DNA of 13,468 nucleotides, taken from positions 1 through 13,468 of the forward strand of contig CALFIA010000049.1 of assembly GCA_937876275.1 (NCBI GenBank), written 5' to 3'. Position 1 is the first letter of the stretch, and every line of letters begins with the position of its first letter. Of the stretch, positions 1 to 5,816 are shown piece after piece. Both the position numbers and the translations under genes were made by a program. The notes beneath the pieces were generated by a model. It saw only the letters and a list, made by a program, of their open reading frames with translations, made no database searches and had not been told where the DNA came from. Origin of the DNA: an uncultured Actinomycetes bacterium. GTDB lineage: Bacteria; Actinomycetota; Actinomycetes; S36-B12.

Positions 1-480
1 CTTGCCGATCCCGCCGTGGATGATGCCCGCCTTTTCGACACGGAATTCGATCTGGCCGGCCTTCGCCGCCTTGACCGCATCCGCGACGTTGGGGGTAACA
101 GTGCCAAGCTTCGGGTTTGGCATCAGGCCCTTGGGGCCCAGCACCTTGCCGAGGCGGCCGACGATGCCCATCATGTCGGGCGTCGCGATCACGCGGCCAT
201 AGTCGAGGTTGCCGTTCTGCATATCCTCGAGCAGGTCTTCCGCGCCGACGCGGTCAGCACCAGCCGCAAGCGCGGCTTCGGCCTTGTCGCCGCGTGCGAA
301 CACGGCAACCTTGACGTCCTTGCCGGTGCCCGCAGGCAGCGTGACCATGCCGCGGACCATCTGGTCGGCGTGGCGCGGATCGACGCCGAGGTTGAGCGAA
401 ACTTCGAGGGTTTCGTCAAACTTGGTGGTCTTGAGTTCGCGCAGCAGCTTCAGCCGCTGCACGGGGGCCAGGGTGGTCAT
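1..480 (-). CDS. rplA: 50S ribosomal protein L1, partial, atypical N-terminus
   Basis: L1 binds 23S rRNA at the L1 stalk and represses its own operon. Reading leftward from the ATG at 480 gives 160 residues before the window edge, so about the last 70 residues of a usual ~230-residue L1 are missing. Clear L1 signatures are NLGVDPRHADQMVRG, GKVLGPKGLMPNPKLGTVTP and the stretch around GQIEFRVEKAGIIHGGIGK. The sequence style is alphaproteobacterial, most like Sphingomonadales, unlike everything after 855. Oddities: the first ~11 residues (MTTLAPVQRLK) do not resemble the usual MAKLTKKQK-type start, and alignment by eye to E. coli L1 suggests about 17 residues are missing at the front. The frame upstream of 480 reaches a stop with no L1-like sequence. 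rplK, normally directly upstream, is absent; a divergent regulator lies there instead. Confidence 0.93.
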   Translation of the reverse strand, partial: MTTLAPVQRLKLLRELKTTKFDETLEVSLNLGVDPRHADQMVRGMVTLPAGTGKDVKVAVFARGDKAEAALAAGADRVGAEDLLEDMQNGNLDYGRVIATPDMMGIVGRLGKVLGPKGLMPNPKLGTVTPNVADAVKAAKAGQIEFRVEKAGIIHGGIGK

Positions 481-579
481 GGACAAGGTATGCGCCTCGA
501 AAAGGGGAATTTCCTTGCGTTCGGACCTTGGAAAGCCCTGTATAGGGTAGGACTATCCGCATACCAGGGATTCGAAGCA

Positions 580-855
580 ATGATCTCCCTCGATGCCATC
601 GACCGGCGCATCCTCGACCGGCTGCAGAAGGACGGCCGCCTGAGCAACGCCGAACTGGCCGAGCAGGTCGGCCTCTCGGCCTCGCCGTGCTGGCGGCGGG
701 TCCGGGCGCTCGAGGAGGCCGGGGTCATCAAGGGCTATGCCGCGCAGGTCGATGCCCGCGCGGTCGGCCTGTCAGTCAACGTGTTCATGAGCGTGTCGCT
801 GTCGACCCAGGTCGAGAAGGCTCTGCAGGCCTTCGAGCGCGCCGCGGCGGCGCGG
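580..855 (+). CDS. Lrp/AsnC-family transcriptional regulator, 3' part lost at a junction
   Basis: The ATG at 580 opens a typical Lrp/AsnC N-terminus. An Asp-Arg-Arg-Ile-Leu helix is followed by a winged helix-turn-helix (residues ~21-53, LSNAELAEQVGLSASPCWRR) and the linker into the ligand-binding (RAM/ACT-like) domain, seen as residues ~64-88 (LSVNVFMSVSL..VEKALQAFERA). Family members are about 150-160 residues and bind amino acids to control metabolic genes. Here homology stops after about residue 90. The frame stays open to 1179 only because it runs out of frame over the next gene, giving an Arg/Ser/Thr-rich tail that is not protein-like. The regulator is therefore truncated in this assembly. 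The ribosome-binding site is weak. Style is alphaproteobacterial like the neighbouring rplA, and the pair is divergently arranged over 99 bp. Confidence 0.85.
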
Positions 856-862
856 TCGCGGC
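840..862. other. Probable chimeric join between two genomes
   Basis: In this GC-only stretch the Lrp-like reading frame loses homology. A DUF5926 frame, offset by one base, gains homology without any start codon of its own. Sequence to the left has alphaproteobacterial proteins; everything to the right has actinobacterial proteins. The run GCCGCGGCGGCGCGGTCGCG is low in complexity and could have served as the spurious overlap. A real deletion or recombination cannot be excluded from sequence alone. Confidence 0.8.
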
Positions 863-1523
863 CAAGTGGCCGGCGCTCGTGCGCGATGACGGCCAGATCC
901 TGCTCGGTCTCCAGGTCAACACCGGCACCGGTGATGCGTCCCGCGATCTGGCAAGCGCACTTCTCTCAGCCATTGCGACTGAGCCGGGCAATGGCGTGGC
1001 ACCGTCACGTGACTTCGCTTCGCCGTACCGCCTGCAAGATCTCATCGACCCGGCGAAGAAGCTCGACATCACGGTGCACGACAACTTCGACTTCTGGATC
1101 GAGCGTGACGACATCACCGATGACGTGCGCGCATCACTCGAGCGGGCGAGCGAGCACTGCTACCCGACCGCACGCCTGACCTCAGTTGAGGCCGGCTACT
1201 GGACTCGCATGGGCGAGAAGGAGCACCTGCGCTGGGTGACCTCCTTCGAAGAGGAGTCTCTGCTCGACGCACTGGCACGCCTGCACGCCGCGAAATCCGA
1301 TGACCTCGGCACCGACACCAAGTTCGTCGGCATGTTCCGCGCGCAGGGCCTCGTCGCACCGGTCTGGGATCTGCCCGTCGGCTTCGGCGCCGAGGGCTGC
1401 GAGGAGCCGATCGTCGCATTCGAGAAGCGACTTCTCGAGGCACTCGCTGACTCGTCACCTCTCACCGATGAACAGCGCCGTGCGCGCTCGGGCCTGACGA
1501 CCAAGCAGGTCACGCTCCGCTAG
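855..1523 (+). CDS. DUF5926 family protein, N-terminus missing
   Basis: This is the C-terminal ~220 residues of an actinobacterial DUF5926 protein (usually around 300 residues; function unknown). Recognisable stretches are WPALVRDDGQILLGLQ, then RLQDLID and VTVHD-like ITVHDNFDFWIE, EAGYWTRMGEKEHLRW, LLDALARLHA, FVGMFRAQGLVAPVW and the family's typical end (RARSGLTTKQVTLR). No credible start codon lies in this frame with family-like sequence before it: the residues encoded between 687 and 850 are shadow translation of the lrp-like gene. The protein is therefore cut by the junction at 840-862 and probably lacks about 80-100 residues. Family identity is from memory of its conserved blocks. The role of the family is not known to me. 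Confidence 0.8.
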   Translation, partial: VAAKWPALVRDDGQILLGLQVNTGTGDASRDLASALLSAIATEPGNGVAPSRDFASPYRLQDLIDPAKKLDITVHDNFDFWIERDDITDDVRASLERASEHCYPTARLTSVEAGYWTRMGEKEHLRWVTSFEEESLLDALARLHAAKSDDLGTDTKFVGMFRAQGLVAPVWDLPVGFGAEGCEEPIVAFEKRLLEALADSSPLTDEQRRARSGLTTKQVTLR

Positions 1524-1549
1524 TGCTGCTCCACTCGGTCTAGAAAGTC

Positions 1550-1579
1550 TTGACTTGACCAACGTTGGTCAAGCAGACT
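1550..1579 (+). promoter_or_regulatory. Predicted promoter and operator of the Phd-PIN module
   Basis: A perfect 20-bp palindrome, CTTGACCAACGTTGGTCAAG, occupies 1554-1573. It sits between a possible -35 (TTGACT, 1550-1555) and a weak -10 (CAGACT, 1574-1579; 18-bp spacer) whose end is 6 nt from the antitoxin ATG. An operator in the spacer fits the usual autorepression of toxin-antitoxin operons by the antitoxin. The palindrome is directly visible; the promoter elements are an inference, and the -10 matches only about half of the consensus. Confidence 0.6.
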
Positions 1580-1585
1580 TGAGCC

Positions 1586-1825
1586 ATGTCGGACATGCTC
1601 AACGTCTACGAGGCAAAGTCGAAGTTCTCTGAGGTCTTGAACCGGGTCGAAGCGGGGGAAGACATCGTTATCGCGCGTGCTGGGCGTCCGGTCGCTCGGT
1701 TGATTCCCTACGTCGAGCGCATCGCGCCTCGCGTTCCCGGTTTGATGCGGGGCCAGATCTGGATCGCTGATGACTTCGATGAGACCTCGGAAGACATCAT
1801 CGCGTCCTTCTACGGCGAGAACTGA
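1586..1825 (+). CDS. Type II antitoxin, Phd/YefM family
   Basis: A 79-residue antitoxin that should bind and neutralise the PIN toxin encoded next to it and repress the operon through its N-terminal DNA-binding fold. The Phd/YefM signature is LNVYEAKSKFSEVLNRVEAG at residues ~5-24, followed by EDIVIARAGRPVARLIPY. The acidic C-terminal tail (DDFDETSEDIIASFYGEN) is the usual toxin-wrapping segment. The ATG at 1586 has no Shine-Dalgarno and lies close behind a possible -10, so the message may be leaderless. An in-frame ATG at 1595 is an alternative start. Its stop overlaps the toxin start by one base (TGATG), which indicates translational coupling. Confidence 0.9.
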   Translation: MSDMLNVYEAKSKFSEVLNRVEAGEDIVIARAGRPVARLIPYVERIAPRVPGLMRGQIWIADDFDETSEDIIASFYGEN

Positions 1826-2199
1826 TGCGCTTACTTCTCGATACCCACGTGTTGCTGTGGTGGCTTGATGGCCACCCAATGTCTGACGAAGCAGTGAATG
1901 CGATCTCGGATCCCGATAATGAGGTGTTCGTCTCAGCCGCAACGGTCTGGGAAATTTCAATCAAGACGGAAAAAGGCAAGCTCCGTATCAACGACGGATT
2001 CATGCAGATCCTTAACGAGAACGCGATCCTGATGCTCCCCATCACTTGGGGTCATGGGCTCTCCGCTGGAAGTCTGCAGTTGCATCATCGCGATCCCTTT
2101 GACCGCATGCTCGTTGCCCAGGCTCAAGCCGAAACCCTAACCTTGGTAACACGAGATGAGAAACTGCTGAATTACAACGTCGACGTGCTCGTCGCCTAA
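1825..2199 (+). CDS. PIN-domain ribonuclease toxin, VapC type
   Basis: A 124-residue PIN-domain protein; relatives are Mg-dependent RNases that cut tRNA or rRNA to arrest growth. The acidic active-site set is complete: D6 (LLLDTHVLLWW), E43 (AATVWEISIK), D93 with D90 (HHRDPFDRMLVAQA) and D111 (LVTRDEKL), so the toxin looks intact. It is paired with the Phd/YefM antitoxin by a one-base overlap. The gene looks less GC-rich than its neighbours by eye (for example around 1950-1990 and 2130-2200), which would fit acquisition by transfer. A strong hairpin follows 20 bp after the stop. I leave the symbol empty because the antitoxin is Phd-type rather than a classical VapB. Confidence 0.92.
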   Translation: MRLLLDTHVLLWWLDGHPMSDEAVNAISDPDNEVFVSAATVWEISIKTEKGKLRINDGFMQILNENAILMLPITWGHGLSAGSLQLHHRDPFDRMLVAQAQAETLTLVTRDEKLLNYNVDVLVA

Positions 2200-2219
2200 T
2201 TCATTGCCTTCAAAGACAC

Positions 2220-2251
2220 ATCCCCCGCCCACCTGTTGGTGAGCGGGGGAT
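2220..2251. terminator. Bidirectional hairpin terminator
   Basis: The arms TCCCCCGCCCAC and GTGAGCGGGGGA (2221-2232 and 2239-2250) pair at 11 of 12 positions around a six-base loop. It lies between two converging genes: the PIN toxin (+, ends 2199) and the fasciclin gene (-, ends 2309). T-rich sequence follows on both strands (tctgttgttg on +, tgtgtctttg on -), so it probably ends both transcripts. Confidence 0.8.
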
Positions 2252-2308
2252 CTGTTGTTGGAGGAGAGAGAGCCTTTGTTGCGCTGGAACTTGTTCTGGT
2301 GAACTGAC

Positions 2309-2944
2309 TTACTTGGTGGGCATGAGCACGGCGTCGATGCCGTGCGCAACCTGCATGTTGCCCTTGTTGATGTCGACCTGGCTCAAGATGACCTTCGGGT
2401 TCGGAAGGGCCTTGTTGTAGTCAACGAGGGTGATGCTGGCGGGGCTAGCAACGACCTTGACGCCGATGGTCTTGCCCGGCAGTGCGGTCTTCAGCTTCGC
2501 GCCATTGGCCTTGAGCGCATCGCCCGAGAGGATGGTCGCACCTGGAACAACGTGGTACTCGAGAACCTTCTCGACGGTCGGGATGCCGAGGCTGGCAACG
2601 GCCTTGAATGCAGCGGCTTCGGTGGTGACCTTCTTCTTGGTCAGGGCGGAAGCCAGGTTCATGAAGGCCTTGTCATTGGGGATGAAGGCGGTCAGGGCGG
2701 TGTTGCCATCGGCAAGCACCTTCACGGGGGAGTTCGGGTTGGCCTTCAGCACGGCCTGAACGGCAGCGGTGAGGATGTCGTAATCCTTGTAATCCTGATC
2801 GAAGCCCTGCTGGCCGCTGGTCAGAACCGAGGCGAGTGAGGTCGTGCCCATATCGGCTGCCGAAGCGGCGGGAGCTGCGACGGCGGCGAGGGGAAGAACG
2901 ATTGCTGCTGCGGCGATACCGCCGATAAGGCGTGAGCGCTTCAT
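2309..2944 (-). CDS. Secreted fasciclin (FAS1) domain protein, MPT70/MPT83-like
   Basis: A 211-residue exported protein. Residues 1-29 are a Sec signal peptide (Lys/Arg start, Ala/Leu-rich core, AXA site at A27-S28-A29). One FAS1 domain covers about residues 35-210, with the H1 block TAFIPNDKAF (85-94), the Tyr-His motif EYHVVPGA (129-136) and the H2-like end HGIDAVLMP. FAS1 domains mediate adhesion at the cell surface. There is no C-terminal anchor and no lipobox, so it is likely released or loosely held at the wall, like mycobacterial MPT70. The start has a good GAAAGG site six bases upstream. It is divergent from an ECF sigma/anti-sigma pair and has a matching ECF promoter, so it is the likely regulated target. 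Confidence 0.9.
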   Translation of the reverse strand: MKRSRLIGGIAAAAIVLPLAAVAAPAASAADMGTTSLASVLTSGQQGFDQDYKDYDILTAAVQAVLKANPNSPVKVLADGNTALTAFIPNDKAFMNLASALTKKKVTTEAAAFKAVASLGIPTVEKVLEYHVVPGATILSGDALKANGAKLKTALPGKTIGVKVVASPASITLVDYNKALPNPKVILSQVDINKGNMQVAHGIDAVLMPTK

Positions 2945-2990
2945 GGTGAACCTTTCGTTGTTGCGCCCCTGGTGAGCGCTTATGCCGGTA

Positions 2991-3018
2991 CTTCGGCCGG
3001 GGGTGCCTGCCTGGATGC
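2991..3018 (-). promoter_or_regulatory. Predicted ECF (SigK-like) promoter of the fasciclin gene
   Basis: Read on the minus strand: -35 GCATCC (3013-3018), 16-bp spacer, -10 CCGAAG (2991-2996). This resembles the mycobacterial SigK consensus as I remember it (CCATCC, 16-17 bp, CCGAAT). It predicts a transcript start near 2984 and a ~40-nt leader containing the GAAAGG ribosome-binding site. The same motif, spaced identically, faces the sigma gene 32 bp away. Confidence 0.72.
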
Positions 3019-3050
3019 AGCGGATTCAAGGAACTTTTCGCGACTTTCCT

Positions 3051-3078
3051 GCATCCAAGGAAGGTCGCCCGGGCGAAG
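3051..3078 (+). promoter_or_regulatory. Predicted autoregulatory ECF promoter of the sigma gene
   Basis: The -35 GCATCC (3051-3056), a 16-bp spacer and the -10 GCGAAG (3073-3078) match the fasciclin-side promoter at 23 of 31 aligned positions with identical spacing. The expected transcript start is about 3085-3087. This predicts that the sigma factor transcribes its own operon, the normal arrangement for ECF sigma factors. Confidence 0.68.
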
Positions 3079-3167
3079 AAGGTGCATGAAGACGCATGCT
3101 CGAGCGGAAGGGGTAACGACGACGCATACTGAAAGCGCGCCTGAGCCCCTGCGCCTCGTCACGCCAC

Positions 3168-3173
3168 GGGAGA
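3168..3173 (+). promoter_or_regulatory. Ribosome-binding site deciding the sigma factor start
   Basis: GGGAGA stands 8 nt before the ATG at 3182, giving a normal Shine-Dalgarno for the shorter sigma protein. The purine run before the rival ATG at 3086 overlaps the predicted -10 element and would not be in the message. Confidence 0.55.
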
Positions 3174-3181
3174 TACCTGTC

Positions 3182-3733
3182 ATGCAGCCATCCGATGACT
3201 CGGAGCTCGCGGCAGCCTTCGTGGCAGGTGATGAGCGAGCCCTCGAGCAGGTCTACTCGCGCTGGTCGTCCCTCGTGTTCACCATGGCTCGAAGGGCCAC
3301 GGGCAATGAGAGTGACGCCTCCGACATCACCCAGGCCGTGTTCATCAGCGCCTGGCGAGGTCGTTCCGGGTTCGACGCGGCCAAGGGGTCACTGCCGGGC
3401 TGGCTAGTCACCATTACTCGCCGCCGCATTGCCGATCACTGGGAGTCGATCTCCCGCGAGACTCGCAAGATCGACGCTGAATCCGCCCGACTGGACGACG
3501 AAGCCGTCGCCGGCCACGCGGAGGAATCGGTGAACCGAGTGCTCATTGCCGATGAGCTCAGCCAGCTCGGCGAGCCCCAGAAGAAGATCATGGAGCTCGC
3601 CTTCTTCCAAGACCTCACCCACGCTCAAATTGCGCGTGCCCTCGATATCCCCTTGGGTACGGTCAAGAGCCACATTCGCCGGTCACTCGATCGGCTGCGC
3701 ACCAGACTGGAGGTGGATCATGTCGCACTGTGA
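3182..3733 (+). CDS. sigK: ECF RNA polymerase sigma factor, SigK-like
   Basis: A 183-residue ECF sigma factor that would direct RNA polymerase to the two promoters in the upstream intergenic region. Region 2 spans residues ~20-90 (ALEQVYSRWSSLVFTMARR, DASDITQAVFISAWRGR, GWLVTITRRRIADHW). Region 4 spans ~125-175 with a helix-turn-helix (LTHAQIARALDIPLGTVKSH). The length and N-terminus fit the family. The frame is also open from ATGs at 3086 and 2972; 3086 would add a 32-residue Thr/Glu-rich extension and would coincide with the predicted transcript start (leaderless). I prefer 3182 for its Shine-Dalgarno and family fit. The downstream anti-sigma gene overlaps it by 14 bp, so the two are made together. 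The SigK assignment rests on the RskA-type partner, the fasciclin neighbour and the promoter motif, not on sequence identity, which I could not compute. Confidence 0.85.
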   Translation: MQPSDDSELAAAFVAGDERALEQVYSRWSSLVFTMARRATGNESDASDITQAVFISAWRGRSGFDAAKGSLPGWLVTITRRRIADHWESISRETRKIDAESARLDDEAVAGHAEESVNRVLIADELSQLGEPQKKIMELAFFQDLTHAQIARALDIPLGTVKSHIRRSLDRLRTRLEVDHVAL

Positions 3734-4424
3734 TGAGGATGCCCTGGCACTCCTTGCCCTGGGTGAAGTCGTTGATTCACGTGATGTCGCGCATGCGCAG
3801 GAATGCGCGGAGTGCAGTGCTCGACTCGAGGAGTACCGCACTGTTGTCGGAGTAGGTCGAACTGTCACGGCTGATGATTACCCGACAGCACCGCCGGCTG
3901 AGGTGTGGGATGCAGTGTCGGCTGAGGTCGCGCGTGATCGTGCTTCGGGATCCGACGTCGTGTCGCTCGATGCTGCGCGCTCGCGTCGTCGTCGCGGCGG
4001 ATACGTGCTGGCTGCCGCAGCAGCTGTCGTTGGCCTTGTCGCCGGCTCGGCCGTGACCGCGTCAGTGATCAATCGTCCGGAGTCTGCACAGCTTGTCGCG
4101 AGCGCACAGCTCGATCCGATCGGCGATGCTGGTGTCACCGGCAAGGCAGAGGTGCAGACCGTGAACGGAACGTCACAGTTGAAGGTGACAGTTCCCAATC
4201 TGCCTAATGTCAACGGTGGCTACTACGAGGTCTGGATGGCCACGGCCGACACCAAGAACATGGTGGCGATCGGAAACCTCAACCCGGGCTCGACCGCCGT
4301 ATACACGTTGCCCGCAGGAATGGATCTCGCATCGTTCCCGGTTGTTGACGTCTCGCTGGAGACCTACGACGGGAATACCGGTCACAGTGCGACAAGCGTG
4401 GTGCGTGGAAACCTCAACGCCTGA
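3720..4424 (+). CDS. rskA: Membrane anti-sigma factor, ZAS + RskA C-terminal domain
   Basis: A 234-residue single-pass membrane protein predicted to hold the ECF sigma factor inactive until an outside signal triggers its proteolysis. The cytosolic N-terminus has a zinc anti-sigma motif, H25-x3-C29-x2-C32 (HAQECAECSARL). A basic stop-transfer run (RSRRRR, 87-92) precedes the membrane helix (~95-117, Ala/Val/Gly-rich). Residues ~130-234 form the exported RskA-type C-terminal domain (LKVTVPNLPN..GYYEVWMA, MVAIGNL, VDVSLETYDGNTGHSATSVVRG). The ATG at 3720 has a strong GGAGGTGG site and lies inside the sigma gene's last codons (14-bp overlap). The motif order and the fasciclin neighbour match mycobacterial RskA. 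Confidence 0.88.
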   Translation: MSHCDEDALALLALGEVVDSRDVAHAQECAECSARLEEYRTVVGVGRTVTADDYPTAPPAEVWDAVSAEVARDRASGSDVVSLDAARSRRRRGGYVLAAAAAVVGLVAGSAVTASVINRPESAQLVASAQLDPIGDAGVTGKAEVQTVNGTSQLKVTVPNLPNVNGGYYEVWMATADTKNMVAIGNLNPGSTAVYTLPAGMDLASFPVVDVSLETYDGNTGHSATSVVRGNLNA

Positions 4425-4481
4425 TCTTCGGGTTAGAGGCGAGCAGCGCATTGTGCTTCGGCTCAGTAACTGCGAGCTGAA

Positions 4482-5780
4482 TTACGGTTTCTCAAGGAAG
4501 TCGATGGCGCGTGCGGGTGCAACGATCGGGGTAGGCACCAGTCGAGGCCCCGACCACGGTGCCGGCGGCGCATCGAGCTTTGCGCACACAGCGAATGCGG
4601 GGAATTCGTAGCGCTGACGCAACTTGGCGAAGAACTCCCAGGCATCATCGGCTTTGTACTCGATGGGGAAATCCGCAGCGTCGAGCATGGCGTAGGCCTC
4701 GTCGAATTCCGCGCGCGTGATATTCAGCGGCTTCTGCTCGCCCGTGTCGAGCAAACCGATTGCCTCGTGCGCCATTCCGCGCACTGCATCAGCGCTCGCG
4801 GCACTCTGCACTGCCGAACGACCGGGCTCTCGAGAGGGCATCGCCAGCAATTCAGGGTCGATCTGGAGCGTGGGCTTCACGAAGTGACCGAGAATCGGCA
4901 GTCGAGAGATGAATTTGCGCGGCGCGATGTTCGTGACATAAAGCGTGTCGAAGGTCTGCACGCCCTGAGCGAGCAATGTGTATGCCTGATGATGCTCGCG
5001 TTCGTGATTAAGTGAGACGCTGAGAGCTGCCGCATCCATCATCGCGAGCAGGCTGGTGGCGTAGTGGCGCTGCGCTCTCGCCGACCGCACATGAACCAGC
5101 GCCGGATACGTCAGGTGCGTCAGGCGAAGGGTCGTCGCCCACACCGCCCACTCCTCGAACAGATCGTCATTGGCGTAGAGCCGATCAGTGAGGTGTGCAC
5201 GTGCGAGGAATTCCGGACCCCAGGCAGGCTCGCCGGCCACTGTCGAGACCTGCGTGACTGATACTTCACGCCTCGTATAAATGCCATAGATGGTCGGCAG
5301 GAAGCCGATCATCAGCGCGATCACGATCGGGCCGGTTGCTGCGGCCATGAAGTCGAGAATCGTCTGATCATTGTTCGTGCCGCGGTCGAAGCCGAGGGTG
5401 AACAAGCTTGAGCCGGCCTGTGCAAGTGACATGCCGAAGCTGTTGCCGCTGACCCCGTAGATCATCAGGCCGTACGCCAGAAGGAAGCCCAGGAGCCAGG
5501 CGAGCAGGGTCACGATGATGATCAGCGGACCGCCCCAGGCCATGACGGCGTCACGGCCCTTGTAGTGGCGCCGGAGCCGAGCCAGCCGCCACGAGATGCC
5601 CACAACCAGGCTCATGATCATGCCGCTGAAGAAACTGCGCAGGGCCCGGGGAACGACGATCGTGCACAGCAGGCTGACCACCATGGCGAGGAAGAGCACG
5701 ACGCCCAGCCCAAAGCAGACCGAGCGCGAGGCGAGCTCGCTCAGGCTGACCGAGAGGTTGATGGCCGACACGTGGTTCAC
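4482..5780 (-). CDS. Multi-pass membrane protein with a channel-like pore-loop motif, function unknown
   Basis: A 432-residue protein whose N-terminal third is membrane-embedded: helices at about residues 21-43, 50-64 (weak), 82-108 and 143-168. Between the last two lies GSSLFTLGFDRG (123-134), which resembles the pore helix and filter region of two-TM ion channels (compare TVGYGD), but without that exact filter sequence. Residues ~170-432 form a soluble cytosolic part beginning RREVSVTQVSTVAGEPAWGPEFLARAHL. I recall similar uncharacterised proteins in other actinobacteria. The frame starts with GTG at 5780. A TAGGTT element (5787-5792) ends 6 nt upstream, so the message is probably leaderless. 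It converges on the anti-sigma gene (57 bp apart, no clear terminator) and is divergent from the DUF4446 gene. No function should be assigned beyond possible ion transport. Confidence 0.8.
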   Translation of the reverse strand: MNHVSAINLSVSLSELASRSVCFGLGVVLFLAMVVSLLCTIVVPRALRSFFSGMIMSLVVGISWRLARLRRHYKGRDAVMAWGGPLIIIVTLLAWLLGFLLAYGLMIYGVSGNSFGMSLAQAGSSLFTLGFDRGTNNDQTILDFMAAATGPIVIALMIGFLPTIYGIYTRREVSVTQVSTVAGEPAWGPEFLARAHLTDRLYANDDLFEEWAVWATTLRLTHLTYPALVHVRSARAQRHYATSLLAMMDAAALSVSLNHEREHHQAYTLLAQGVQTFDTLYVTNIAPRKFISRLPILGHFVKPTLQIDPELLAMPSREPGRSAVQSAASADAVRGMAHEAIGLLDTGEQKPLNITRAEFDEAYAMLDAADFPIEYKADDAWEFFAKLRQRYEFPAFAVCAKLDAPPAPWSGPRLVPTPIVAPARAIDFLEKP

Positions 5781-5786
5781 CAGACC

Positions 5787-5792
5787 AACCTA
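5787..5792 (-). promoter_or_regulatory. Predicted -10 element, leaderless start of the pore-loop protein
   Basis: TAGGTT on the minus strand fits TANNNT and ends 6 nt before the GTG at 5780, the spacing expected when transcription begins at the start codon. No convincing -35 was seen. The divergent gene starts only 36 bp away. Confidence 0.5.
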
Positions 5793-5816
5793 CCGTCGGC
5801 TCACCGTGGGGATTTG

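Noticed and set aside
515..546. Possible lrp promoter (TTGCGT ... TATAGG)
   Set aside because: The 20-bp spacer is too long, and the segment may itself contain an assembly join.
16..1179. A long plus-strand open frame covering rplA antisense, the lrp-like gene and part of DUF5926
   Set aside because: Only 580-855 reads as protein. The front is antisense to L1 and the tail is an Arg/Ser/Thr-rich shadow of DUF5926; the length comes from high GC and the join.
2342..2839. 165-codon plus-strand frame opposite the fasciclin gene
   Set aside because: Antisense shadow. The minus strand has a signal peptide, FAS1 motifs and a ribosome-binding site.
4425..4481. Terminator between the converging anti-sigma and pore-loop genes
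   Set aside because: I looked for a stem with a T-run on either strand and found only short imperfect pairings.
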